From CAYLHB01 sp964383505 (GTDB lineage: Bacteria > Patescibacteriota > Minisyncoccia > Phycocordibacterales > UBA12088): a stretch of 64,000 nt of DNA. Where the stretch lies: the NCBI GenBank assembly GCA_964383505.1, contig CAYLHB010000001.1, positions 1 through 64,000 of the forward strand, read 5' to 3'. Positions within the stretch are counted from its first letter, which is position 1, and every line of letters starts with the position of its first letter. The notes beneath the pieces were generated by a model. The model was not told the DNA's origin. It did not search any database and saw only the letters and a list, made by a program, of their open reading frames with translations. This document shows, piece after piece, positions 1-8,051 of this stretch. The position numbers and the translations under genes were made by a program.

Positions 1-52
1 TCTTAATAGAGCCGTACTATAGCAAATTGAGCAACTAAAAAGTTTCTTTAAC

Positions 53-457
53 TCAAATTCCCAATGCTTTACAGAGTTGCTTTGTGGTGAGGAGAGCGCC
101 AAGCGTATGGATTCCCCTTTTTACCGCGAGACCGTTCGCGGGCTGTCCGTCAGTATACGCAACCAGCGCATGTAATGTTCTATCTCTAAAACACACCTCC
201 ACACCTATCTCTGTAAAAGGTTGGTAGCCGTTACAGCAACACCTCAATCTGCGCGCGACCCCTACATGGATGAAGAAGATCGCGAGACCGAAACCATCGG
301 AATAACAGATAATTGAGTTAGGGTCTGGTGCACGTTCAAAAATAAATGATGCCACATCGTCCCTCGACCCAACCACTTTTGTAGAGAATGTGAACCCGCT
401 CGTCTCGATTTCATGGGTGACCCTGGTGACAGTGTCACCGGAATACGGCACATACAT
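53..457 (-). CDS. hypothetical protein, last gene of the tpiA-pgk operon
   Basis: This 134-residue protein is not one I recognise. The frame extends upstream to a TTG at 481, but the ATG at 457 is preceded by GGAGGT three bases away, the clearest Shine-Dalgarno in this operon, so I place the start there. The protein has no convincing signal peptide or membrane segment. The middle is Cys/Arg rich (Arg-Arg-Leu-Arg-Cys-Cys-Cys) and the C-terminus is hydrophobic with scattered basic residues. It follows the upstream membrane-protein gene by about 30 bases on the same strand and is probably cotranscribed with tpiA and pgk. Its composition looks like a real protein, but no function can be inferred. 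Confidence 0.55.
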   Translation of the reverse strand: MYVPYSGDTVTRVTHEIETSGFTFSTKVVGSRDDVASFIFERAPDPNSIICYSDGFGLAIFFIHVGVARRLRCCCNGYQPFTEIGVEVCFRDRTLHALVAYTDGQPANGLAVKRGIHTLGALLTTKQLCKALGI

Positions 458-490
458 GCTACCTCCAAACAACCAGACCAACTTGTAAGG

Positions 491-1105
491 TTACTTCTCC
501 TTCGAGGCTACGTCAACCGGCGTTTTGAACAAGAACACGAGTACGCACCCCGCCACTATCGCTCCCAATCCGTTTGCCACGAGGTCAATCGCGGTGTTCA
601 CATACCCCCCGACACCTGTCGCAGGCGCGAGCGAGTACGCGATAAACTCCACCACCTCGTTGAGGGCACCCAGCCCCATACCGCCAAGCGCGGCAATACT
701 CGCTACCACCCCCCTGCGCGCACCCTCTTTGAGCTGGGGTACGAGCAAGTACCAGCACACAAATGTGGACACGAGAAATCCGTAGAAGTGGAGTACCTGG
801 TCGTACTTCAGCACATAGTCGTCTCCCGAGCTCCACAGCTCGAAGAAGCGATACCGGTAGAGCACCCCGTACTCGGTCACCACGCCACCTCCTGCCAAAT
901 GGCCCAACCCCCAGAGTGAGAGGAGTGCGAGGAGCCAGAGGGGAAACTTGGTGCGCGGGAGCGTGAGCGCAAGGAGCGCACCGAGTACCAAAATCTGCAC
1001 GACGTACCCTAGGAACTCATAGTTTTGCTCTGCGATGAATTTTACACTAAATGGCACTAGGTAGAGTGCGTTCAGTCCAAGCAGAATGTACTTATGGCGC
1101 ATCAT
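491..1105 (-). CDS. DUF2238/YjdF-like multipass membrane protein
   Basis: A 204-residue integral membrane protein with about six hydrophobic segments. The central part contains conserved-looking polar residues in a membrane setting (Tyr-Asp-Gln-Val-Leu-His and Asn-Glu-Val-Val-Glu-Phe). This arrangement resembles the DUF2238/YjdF family of uncharacterised inner membrane proteins. The ATG overlaps the TGA of pgk (ATGA), so the two genes are translationally coupled. The C-terminus is a short basic cytoplasmic tail. The family has no established reaction, and its place beside glycolytic genes is not informative. The family call rests on remembered motif layout, not on a search. Confidence 0.75.
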   Translation of the reverse strand: MMRHKYILLGLNALYLVPFSVKFIAEQNYEFLGYVVQILVLGALLALTLPRTKFPLWLLALLSLWGLGHLAGGGVVTEYGVLYRYRFFELWSSGDDYVLKYDQVLHFYGFLVSTFVCWYLLVPQLKEGARRGVVASIAALGGMGLGALNEVVEFIAYSLAPATGVGGYVNTAIDLVANGLGAIVAGCVLVFLFKTPVDVASKEK

Positions 1106-2244
1106 GGGCGCGGTGAAGCCACGAGCGCGTCAATACCGGGAAGCTTGCCGTCCACCAAAAAGTCGAGCATCGCTCCTCCTCCGGTCGAGAGGAAACCGTA
1201 CTTTTCGGAAAGCCCGAGTGCGCGTATGGATGCCACTGTGTCCCCGCCACCCACCACCGAGTGCGCATCGGAATCGGCGAGCAGTTGTGCGACACTCTCG
1301 GTCTGCGTCGCAAACCCCTTTTCGTAGCTCCCCAGGGGGCCGTTCCAGAGCACAAACTTCGCCCGTCGCATACGCATCCCAAGCTCGGTTATGGTTTCCG
1401 GGCCGCAGTCCACAATTGTATCCTCTGCGGAAACTTCATTTGGCTTCTTCACAAACACCCCCTGTGGCCCCGTGACCGTGACATCGACGGGAAGCACCAC
1501 CTTACCGCTCGCCAAAAACGGCGCGACCGCCTCCGGACGCTCGGAGAGCATGGAGTGGCCCACCTCGTGCCCCTGCACCTTGAAAAAATCGTTTGCGAGT
1601 GCACCACCCACGAACACCTCGTCGTAGCGGTTGAGTGCGGCGCCGAGGAGCGGTTCTTTCGTTTCAAACTTCGCGCCCCCGAGAATGAGGAGTGAGGGCG
1701 ATTCGGGTGAGAGTGCACGCGTGAGCTCCGTGATCTCCCGCTCCAAGAGAAGTCCCGCGACGCTCGGCAGTCGCGCAGGTACCCCCACGACCGACGCAGC
1801 GGGCCTGTGGGTCACTCCGAACGCGTCGTTCACAAAGTAGTCTGCGAGCCCTGCGAGCTTGTCGGCAAATGCGCCATCGTTATCTTTTTCTCCCGCATCA
1901 CGTCGAAGATTTTCGAGTAAGAGCACCCCTCCGGAGGGGAGTTGCTCCACCGCGGCGCGCGCTGTGTCCCCCACAAGGTCATCACAAAACTGTGCGCTCG
2001 GTATGAGTTCTTTAAGCACCGCAAAGACCGGCGCGAGCGACTCGCTCGGGTCACGTCCCAAGTGAGCGATGAGAACTACGCGTGCACCGCGCTCCATGAG
2101 GTGGGTAATGGTGGGAACCGCCGACTCAATGCGAAACTTATCACCCGCCACCCCGTCTTTAACGGGCACATTAAACTCAACACGCACCAGCACGCGCTTC
2201 CCCTTGAGGTCGGGGAGGTCGCGCAACGTTCTAAATTCGGCCAT
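1102..2244 (-). CDS. pgk: phosphoglycerate kinase
   Basis: The enzyme transfers a phosphoryl group between 1,3-bisphosphoglycerate and ADP in lower glycolysis, in the cytoplasm. At 380 residues it is slightly shorter than usual. Visible signatures are the N-terminal substrate loop RVEFNVP (about residues 21-27; the family usually has RVDFNVP), HLGRDP near residue 61, GGAKFETK in the hinge region, NGPLGSYE near residue 302 and the nucleotide-binding GGGDT near residue 335. It starts nine bases after the tpiA stop, and its own stop overlaps the next gene. Together with tpiA this gives part of the triose section of glycolysis; no other glycolytic genes lie in the window. Confidence 0.97.
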   Translation of the reverse strand: MAEFRTLRDLPDLKGKRVLVRVEFNVPVKDGVAGDKFRIESAVPTITHLMERGARVVLIAHLGRDPSESLAPVFAVLKELIPSAQFCDDLVGDTARAAVEQLPSGGVLLLENLRRDAGEKDNDGAFADKLAGLADYFVNDAFGVTHRPAASVVGVPARLPSVAGLLLEREITELTRALSPESPSLLILGGAKFETKEPLLGAALNRYDEVFVGGALANDFFKVQGHEVGHSMLSERPEAVAPFLASGKVVLPVDVTVTGPQGVFVKKPNEVSAEDTIVDCGPETITELGMRMRRAKFVLWNGPLGSYEKGFATQTESVAQLLADSDAHSVVGGGDTVASIRALGLSEKYGFLSTGGGAMLDFLVDGKLPGIDALVASPRP

Positions 2245-2253
2245 ACAAGATTG

Positions 2254-3015
2254 TTAGAGTGTTTCCACTGCGTTGATAATCTCACTGAATGCCTCGGGGT
2301 CGAGTGACGCGCTCCCCACGAGGAGGCCTTCCGCGCCTCCGTCTCGTAAAAAACCTGCCACATTTTCCGGCTTGACCGCTCCGCCGTAGAGCACCCTCGT
2401 CTTTGCGGCCGCTTTCCTACTGTACCTTTCGGTGAGTATCTTTTTTATGTAGAGCACCATCTCAAGGAGTGCATCAGGGGTAATCGCTTCATGAGCCGAC
2501 TTGCCTATCGCCCAGACGGGCTCGTACGCGATCATACAACGTGAGAGGTCGCGTTCGTTGAGTGAACCGAGTGCAGAGGTAAGTTGCTCACGCACCTCGT
2601 GCATGTACACACCGTCACTGCGCCGCTCACGCTCACCGATGCACACTACCGTACGCATACCGGAGCGCACCGCGCGCTCAACCTTGCGCGCCACCACCTC
2701 GTTTGTTTCCCCGAGCGCACGACGCTCGCTGTGACCCACGAGGACATGGGTCACGCCAAAGGGTTTGAGCATGCCTACGGTCACCTCGCCGGTGTACGGG
2801 CCTTTCTGTTCGTGCGAAACAGTTTGCACACCCCATGAAAACTCCGCGCGTTTGCACCATTTGGTGAGCTCGGGCAAGAGCACTACCGGGGGAGCTACCA
2901 CCACATCCACATGGGCGGCACGACGTACACTCGCGCGCACACCCTGAACTATGTTCTTTGCCTCTTCAAGAGTAAGAGGGTTTGCTTTCCAATTGGCGAC
3001 CACGACACGCTTCAT
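2254..3015 (-). CDS. tpiA: triosephosphate isomerase
   Basis: Interconverts dihydroxyacetone phosphate and glyceraldehyde 3-phosphate. The protein is 253 residues, normal for the family. Catalytic residues are visible: Asn8 and Lys10 in NWKANP, the electrophilic His in GHSERRA, the base Glu in AYEPVWAIG, and the phosphate-binding YGGAV and GLLVGSAS segments of loops 7 and 8. It is the first gene of a four-gene minus-strand unit. A TACACT hexamer lies seven bases upstream of the ATG, so the mRNA is probably leaderless. This separates the unit from the pilus operon that ends just upstream at 3034. Confidence 0.97.
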   Translation of the reverse strand: MKRVVVANWKANPLTLEEAKNIVQGVRASVRRAAHVDVVVAPPVVLLPELTKWCKRAEFSWGVQTVSHEQKGPYTGEVTVGMLKPFGVTHVLVGHSERRALGETNEVVARKVERAVRSGMRTVVCIGERERRSDGVYMHEVREQLTSALGSLNERDLSRCMIAYEPVWAIGKSAHEAITPDALLEMVLYIKKILTERYSRKAAAKTRVLYGGAVKPENVAGFLRDGGAEGLLVGSASLDPEAFSEIINAVETL

Positions 3016-3022
3016 GGTGTGA

Positions 3023-3028
3023 AGTGTA
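3023..3028 (-). promoter_or_regulatory. -10 hexamer of a predicted leaderless tpiA promoter
   Basis: TACACT on the minus strand ends seven bases before the tpiA ATG. Transcription would start at or next to the start codon. The same geometry recurs at many genes in the window. Confidence 0.5.
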
Positions 3029-3033
3029 CCGCG

Positions 3034-4464
3034 CTAGAAGACCTCGTGCCAGCCCAGGTAGCGGAAGTCGGGTGAGGTGAAGGGGGTAAGCGGGGGAGGA
3101 CTTTTCGCAAGATTGCGGTCGTAGTAGTCGTAGCGGGTTTCAAACCCCTGTGAAAACGTTCCGCCACTGTTCCAGCGGGTTCCTGTGCGGAGTTTTGAGA
3201 CCACCGTGCCGGTGGTGGTGAGCGTACCTCTCTGTCTATATGACGTGTAGTCTGTGCCACCTACATTTGATACGTTGCCATAGTTACTCCTCCCGTACGC
3301 CCCCGTTTGCGCAAAAAACACTCCACTCAAGCTCATGTTATAAGGCACGTAGAGCGGGATGAGGAGGTTGCGCTCCGCGAGCGCCGTCAACCCATCACTT
3401 CCTGTCGTGGTGGAGTAGGTAATATGGTTGAGGAGAAACATGTCAGGCGCGGGCGCATCCTTGTCATTCGCAACCACAGTAACAGGTCCCTTCACGACCC
3501 CCTCAAGCCACACTCTGTCTTTTACATAAATAAGTCCGCACGAATCGGGAATTGTATAGGTGCCAATGAGTGACTGCTTCGTCGCAGGATTACCAAGAAG
3601 CTCGGGAAATGAGATGCTCTGGCTGGCGGGGGTCGTGCTCGTGAGCCAATTAACACTCGTCACGCGGTACACATCAACGGTGCGGTTGTTCTTGAGCACC
3701 AGGTGGTACCCAAACTTTGTTGTGTCGTCAGAATCTTTCGGGAAAAAGAGACCGCTTGAAGACGCGAGCTGTTCCATCGCATCAAAGTCGTAGTTGAAGT
3801 TTGTGAAAGGTATGTCGTTTACGGGAAATTGCCAAAGCTCCGGATGATCCCCATTGCCATACACACCCGGCGCGTTTTGCCCCGAGGTACATCCTCCCAA
3901 CCTCCCAAGGTCGCACGATGAGGAGGCAACCTTGCTCGAAACGGTCGAACGGTTATCACCATCCATCCGCACGAGCGAGTTGCCGTGATAGGGACCTATG
4001 ATGGTGCGATCGCTCCCAGCCCATACCGGTGAATCGATGATGTAGCTGTAGTCTGCCACGGTCGGTCGTGCAACATTTGCCACCACGGTACGCTTCACAT
4101 TCGGTTCATCGAGCGTCCACCCAGTAGAAGTCGCGTGCACCACCTGCACCTTTCCGCACTGCACCTGCCCGCCGAGCTCAAGTGAGAACTTGCCGACCAC
4201 CCCCACCTCAGGGTCTTCGTAATCGTGCACGTACGGCCCCGGCCCACCCGTACCATCTTGAATATCCTCCGGGTAGTGCGCCAAGTGCCACCTGTAGTAC
4301 TCAATGCCCGCTTCCGCAATTTGAAGCGCCCGCTCCCCCTCGTTTTTCTGTGCGAAAAAAGAGCGCTGTGCCGCAAGATACACAGTGAGTGACGTGAGGA
4401 GCGCGGCAAATACCGCAGAAAAGACGAGAGTGAGCACAATCATGCTCCCACGTGTTTTTTTCAT
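3034..4464 (-). CDS. PilX-like minor pilin / pilus assembly protein
   Basis: A 476-residue protein beginning MKKTRGSMIV, followed by a hydrophobic helix (about residues 8-30), then an amphipathic helix with IAEAGIEYYR. This is the typical N-terminus of PilX/PulK-like minor pilins, which are rich in small residues and lack the processed Phe/Glu pair. The remainder is a long Ser/Thr/Gly/Asn-rich extracellular region with several Cys. An alternative ATG at 4479 directly follows the stop of the upstream pilin gene; I prefer 4464 because MKKTRGS is the typical positively charged leader. It is the last gene of the pilus operon and probably caps or primes the filament (family inference). Confidence 0.72.
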   Translation of the reverse strand: MKKTRGSMIVLTLVFSAVFAALLTSLTVYLAAQRSFFAQKNEGERALQIAEAGIEYYRWHLAHYPEDIQDGTGGPGPYVHDYEDPEVGVVGKFSLELGGQVQCGKVQVVHATSTGWTLDEPNVKRTVVANVARPTVADYSYIIDSPVWAGSDRTIIGPYHGNSLVRMDGDNRSTVSSKVASSSCDLGRLGGCTSGQNAPGVYGNGDHPELWQFPVNDIPFTNFNYDFDAMEQLASSSGLFFPKDSDDTTKFGYHLVLKNNRTVDVYRVTSVNWLTSTTPASQSISFPELLGNPATKQSLIGTYTIPDSCGLIYVKDRVWLEGVVKGPVTVVANDKDAPAPDMFLLNHITYSTTTGSDGLTALAERNLLIPLYVPYNMSLSGVFFAQTGAYGRSNYGNVSNVGGTDYTSYRQRGTLTTTGTVVSKLRTGTRWNSGGTFSQGFETRYDYYDRNLAKSPPPLTPFTSPDFRYLGWHEVF

Positions 4465-4480
4465 GTCGAAAAGGTGCATG

Positions 4481-5077
4481 TTAGTACTGACTACGTAGAT
4501 TCCGAATGGACGCGCCCGACCGTATGACGGAGTCGGTAATCTGGCGTCCCGCGCCACTTGTGAGGTGAAGCTCAACCGAGACGACCCGCACATCGAGAAT
4601 ACCACTTGACGAGGTGAGCTCGACACCGCTCGCGTCATAGTACCTGAAGAGGGGGACGCCCTGCTCAATGTTGTGCACACCGGAGGTGAGTGCACTGAAG
4701 CTCTCCGAGCTCTGCGGGTAGCTTGAGGTTGAGGTGGGCTCAATGATGCCTCGCTCGAGCGTCTCGCCGGTAAGGCGATACCTCACCCGCTCCACGGGCA
4801 CATCGCCGTCGATGTCCGCATAAAAAATAAGGCTTGTGCTCGCCATCATGACGAGCGGGTAGGATCCGTCATCCCCATAGACCGCTGAACGTACCTCGCG
4901 CGTAATACCGTGCACATGCCTCGTCGCGTCGGAGAGCGCGATCGAAGAGGCGAACTGGTGCCCATGCACCCTGTAGAGGAAACTTATAGCCTCAAAGAGC
5001 ATCCCCATCACAAGACTAAAGACTGCGATGAATACCAGCATTTCCACAAGCGTCATGCCTCTGTGTTGGTGCTTCAT
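4481..5077 (-). CDS. type IV prepilin-like protein (PilW/GspJ type)
   Basis: A 198-residue prepilin. The N-terminus MKHQHRG-MTLVEMLVFIAVF shows the prepilin peptidase site: a short basic leader, Gly, then Met-Thr-Leu-Val-Glu with the essential Glu at mature position 5, followed by a hydrophobic helix. The reading frame is open farther upstream, but that part overlaps the preceding gene. The chosen ATG lies one base beyond the preceding TAG. The globular part resembles PilW/GspJ minor pilins (VRYRLTGETLERGI). It acts at the inner membrane and in the pilus tip complex after cleavage by PilD, which is not in this window. Confidence 0.82.
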   Translation of the reverse strand: MKHQHRGMTLVEMLVFIAVFSLVMGMLFEAISFLYRVHGHQFASSIALSDATRHVHGITREVRSAVYGDDGSYPLVMMASTSLIFYADIDGDVPVERVRYRLTGETLERGIIEPTSTSSYPQSSESFSALTSGVHNIEQGVPLFRYYDASGVELTSSSGILDVRVVSVELHLTSGAGRQITDSVIRSGASIRNLRSQY

Positions 5078-5078
5078 A

Positions 5079-6821
5079 CTATGGGGAAAGTACGATGACG
5101 TGTGTGGTCTGTCCCGATACCGCCACGGCTTCGCTGTGTTCAGTGTGCCCCGGAGCGCGTGCAGTGAGCGTGTAGGTGTCATCTGTAAGCGAGTCGAAGT
5201 AGGCAATGCCACACGCACCACTCGCAGTGCCGACCGTAACTCCCGCGCGCGAAAGCGTCACCTCTGCTCTCGGAATAAGGCCCCCGAGCGACGAGGCAAC
5301 CTCAACCGAGAGCGTGTGTGCCGAGGGTAGAACGAGCGAGAATGAGAGATCGGTCACACTGTCGGGATTAATGGTGAGCGGCACGGCCGGACACGCCTCC
5401 GCCACAGTGAGTCCGCCTTGCGGTACCACGTCGTACTGACCCCACTCAACCGTGGATGAGGTCCACTCGCCCGACGCATCGGTTGTCTCGAGTGAATCAA
5501 TTTTAAGGACTGGGACACCACCATTGGTGCCGATGCTCTTGGTGAGCTCGGTCAGGCGAAACTGCTCGTTGCCCATCGGCACACCAGGCTCTAGGTAGGA
5601 GACCCGCCACGAGTCAACCGAGGGGGTCACGAGCGGGTCGGACGAGGTAAGTGTCGCTACTACACGAAGTGACGGGTACGTTGCAGAATCAAGCACTCCA
5701 AGGTCGATGGGCGACTCGGTAAAGCCCACGTCGTTCCCGGGCAGGTCGGAAGCTGGAATAGGTGCAAACCCCGATCCTGTGTCGGCGTACACTCGGTACG
5801 ACACCGAGGTGAGCGCCGGTTTTGTGTCCACGAATGATACGAGGAGCCAGCTACCGAGGGACGCGGGCGCGAATGTTACCGACTCCGCCGTGCCCGTGGG
5901 TGGGTACGTACCCGAGCTTCCCGAAAGCGAAAGCGTACCCCCTGCCGCAACAGTGTCAACCGCGCTTACGAGCCCCATTGCATTATCAAACTCATCTTCG
6001 AAGTTTCCCCATGGGGGTATGCCTTGCGTCCGTACATTGAGCGTCGCGAAACGATCGATTTTCAAAAACAGGTCAGTGGTGCTGTTTAATGAGACAGTGA
6101 GTGGGCTTGGCGAAGGGTTGGGGTTTGCGACGGTCGGGAGGTACGTTTGTGCTCCCGAATAACCCGCTTTGGTAACGTACACCTCGTAGCCCGCACCCGC
6201 CCACGCCCCGGGCCACGCGATGGTACCGCTCGCATTGGTGGAGGCGGTCACATCAACAGACGTCGCAACGAGTGTGTTGAGCACATGCACGCTCGCTCCC
6301 TGTACGGGGTTGTTGTTCGCATCATTGATGTTCACACGAAGAATGCCCGCTCCCGCAAGCGACTCCTGCGACTTCGGCGCCACCGTGGTCACCAGTGACA
6401 TGCTCTGTGGACCGGAAGGCAGGTCGTAGGTAAGCTCGACCTTGATGCGTTTGTAGTCGGCCGCGAGGGTATCACCAGCACCCGTACCATCCGCGGGGTC
6501 GTCCACATACTGAATGAGCACACGCTTGGTGTACGAGACGCCATTGTGGGTGATGGTCTCAACCTGCGGAATGTTTCCGGGTGGAAGCCCTGCTACGGTG
6601 CCGATGGAGTCGTAGGGAAGGGCGCGTATGCGCTCAATGTGCTCATTGGCAAGTGCAACGGCCGTGGTGCGGAATCGGTTCTGTTCGGCAAGACGCACCG
6701 CCCCCTGAAATGCTGCGAATAGCCCCACAAACACAAGCACGAATATTCCCGCACCCACGATGACATCGACGAGTGAGATTCCCGCTTGGCGACCCATGTG
6801 TGGGATGAGGGTTGATCTCAT
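5079..6821 (-). CDS. large prepilin-like protein with carboxypeptidase-regulatory-like repeats
   Basis: A 580-residue protein whose N-terminus (MGRQAG, then ISLVDVIVGAGIFVLVF) is a class III-type prepilin signal. Asp stands where the usual Glu5 would be. After the pilin helix come at least three beta-rich domains of the carboxypeptidase-regulatory-like/SpaA kind, visible as VNINDANNNPVQGASVHV, a middle segment with LFLKIDRFATL, and a C-terminal VEVASSLGGLIPRAEVTL followed by YTLTARAPGH. Such domains often form adhesive surface stalks. ATGs at 6821 and 6797 are both possible. The gene sits between pilC and the PilW-like gene, so it is probably a PilV-like minor pilin carrying an adhesive head. 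Confidence 0.75.
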   Translation of the reverse strand: MRSTLIPHMGRQAGISLVDVIVGAGIFVLVFVGLFAAFQGAVRLAEQNRFRTTAVALANEHIERIRALPYDSIGTVAGLPPGNIPQVETITHNGVSYTKRVLIQYVDDPADGTGAGDTLAADYKRIKVELTYDLPSGPQSMSLVTTVAPKSQESLAGAGILRVNINDANNNPVQGASVHVLNTLVATSVDVTASTNASGTIAWPGAWAGAGYEVYVTKAGYSGAQTYLPTVANPNPSPSPLTVSLNSTTDLFLKIDRFATLNVRTQGIPPWGNFEDEFDNAMGLVSAVDTVAAGGTLSLSGSSGTYPPTGTAESVTFAPASLGSWLLVSFVDTKPALTSVSYRVYADTGSGFAPIPASDLPGNDVGFTESPIDLGVLDSATYPSLRVVATLTSSDPLVTPSVDSWRVSYLEPGVPMGNEQFRLTELTKSIGTNGGVPVLKIDSLETTDASGEWTSSTVEWGQYDVVPQGGLTVAEACPAVPLTINPDSVTDLSFSLVLPSAHTLSVEVASSLGGLIPRAEVTLSRAGVTVGTASGACGIAYFDSLTDDTYTLTARAPGHTEHSEAVAVSGQTTHVIVLSP

Positions 6822-6827
6822 ACACTG

Positions 6828-8042
6828 TTACTGAATGCTGTTGGTAATCGAGTAGATTGGAGAAATCATCGATACCGCGAAAAACCCGACCGCACCTCCC
6901 ACAATAACCATGAGGAACGGCTCGATGATGGTGGACATATTTTTTGTTTTTTGCTCCACTTCTTTCTCGTAGTACTGGGCGACTTCTTTCAGCATGTCGC
7001 TTATTTTTCCCGTCTCGTCCCCCACCGCCATGAGTTCACCCACCAAGGGCGGGTAGAGCTTTTCGGCGTGCATGAAGGTTTTGGAGAGAGGGGAGCCCTT
7101 CTGCACATGGTCCTTTGCCTTCGCGATTACCTCGCGAAAGTAGCTGTTCTGCACCACCTCGCCTGTGATATCGAGCGCTTGCACGATGCTCACTCCCGAG
7201 GAGAGGAGCGAGGAGAGGGTGCGACCGGTGCGCGCGGCATTCACCTCGCGCACGATGTCGCCTATGACTGGTACATGGAGAATTGCAAACTCAAACGCGC
7301 GCCGTCCGGATTTCGATTTGAGCCCCCCATAGAATCCACCTCCAATGAGCACAAGCACAATAAGTGCGATGTAGGTGTTGTTCACCATGAAGTCGGAGAG
7401 TGCGATAATGAACTGTGTGGTGACGGGAAGCTCGACATTCATGTCTTCGAAGGTTGAGGTGAGCGTAGGCACGATGAAGATCAGCATGAGTGCACCCACA
7501 ATCCCGAGCACTGTCACAATAATGCCTGGGTATATCATCGCGCCCTTTATTCTCTTTTTGAGTTCGTACGTTTTCTCGAGCTGGTCGGCCATGGTCGAGA
7601 GGGTGTCGGTGAGCGTACCGGACTCCTCACCCGCGCGCACCATCGCAATCATGATTGCCGGAAAAACCTTGCCGTAGGTCTCCATACCCTTCGAGAGGTT
7701 ATCCCCTTTCTCAATGGATGCCTGGAGTCCTTTGAGCACCTCCTTGAGCTTTGCACTTCGTGCCTGCCGCTCCATTACGGCAAGTGCTCGACTCATAGAG
7801 AGCCCTGCCGCAAGCATCGCGCCGAGGTTGCGTGCAAAAATGATTTTATCGTGCTCCTTTACGCGCGAGAGAAAGGTGAACTGTATGTTGAACGAGAGTC
7901 CCTTTTTCTTCTCCTGCACAGAAACGATGGTATTCCCCTCCTTGCGTACGAGCCCGTACACCTCAAATCGATTCGTCGCTTCAATCTCCCCCTCGTAGGG
8001 AGTTCCGTCTTCGCGCTTCGCTTTATAAATGAAAATTGGCAT
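6828..8042 (-). CDS. pilC: type IV pilus inner-membrane platform protein
   Basis: A 404-residue member of the type II secretion F/PilC family, which forms the inner-membrane platform that couples the PilB motor to pilin insertion. Two homologous cytoplasmic T2SSF domains are visible: the first contains LGAMLAAGLSMSRAL, the second contains LSSLLSSGVSIVQALDI. Each is followed by hydrophobic segments, near residues 170-190, 220-240 and 375-397. The short N-terminal region (YKAKREDGTPYEGEIEA) is the usual start of the family. It begins ten bases after the pilB stop, in the same operon. The length and both domains are complete, so the protein should be functional. Confidence 0.93.
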   Translation of the reverse strand: MPIFIYKAKREDGTPYEGEIEATNRFEVYGLVRKEGNTIVSVQEKKKGLSFNIQFTFLSRVKEHDKIIFARNLGAMLAAGLSMSRALAVMERQARSAKLKEVLKGLQASIEKGDNLSKGMETYGKVFPAIMIAMVRAGEESGTLTDTLSTMADQLEKTYELKKRIKGAMIYPGIIVTVLGIVGALMLIFIVPTLTSTFEDMNVELPVTTQFIIALSDFMVNNTYIALIVLVLIGGGFYGGLKSKSGRRAFEFAILHVPVIGDIVREVNAARTGRTLSSLLSSGVSIVQALDITGEVVQNSYFREVIAKAKDHVQKGSPLSKTFMHAEKLYPPLVGELMAVGDETGKISDMLKEVAQYYEKEVEQKTKNMSTIIEPFLMVIVGGAVGFFAVSMISPIYSITNSIQ

Positions 8043-8051
8043 GGCACCACG

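Noticed and set aside
1161..1475. Several plus-strand frames of 70-130 codons across pgk
   Set aside because: All are antisense to a complete phosphoglycerate kinase.
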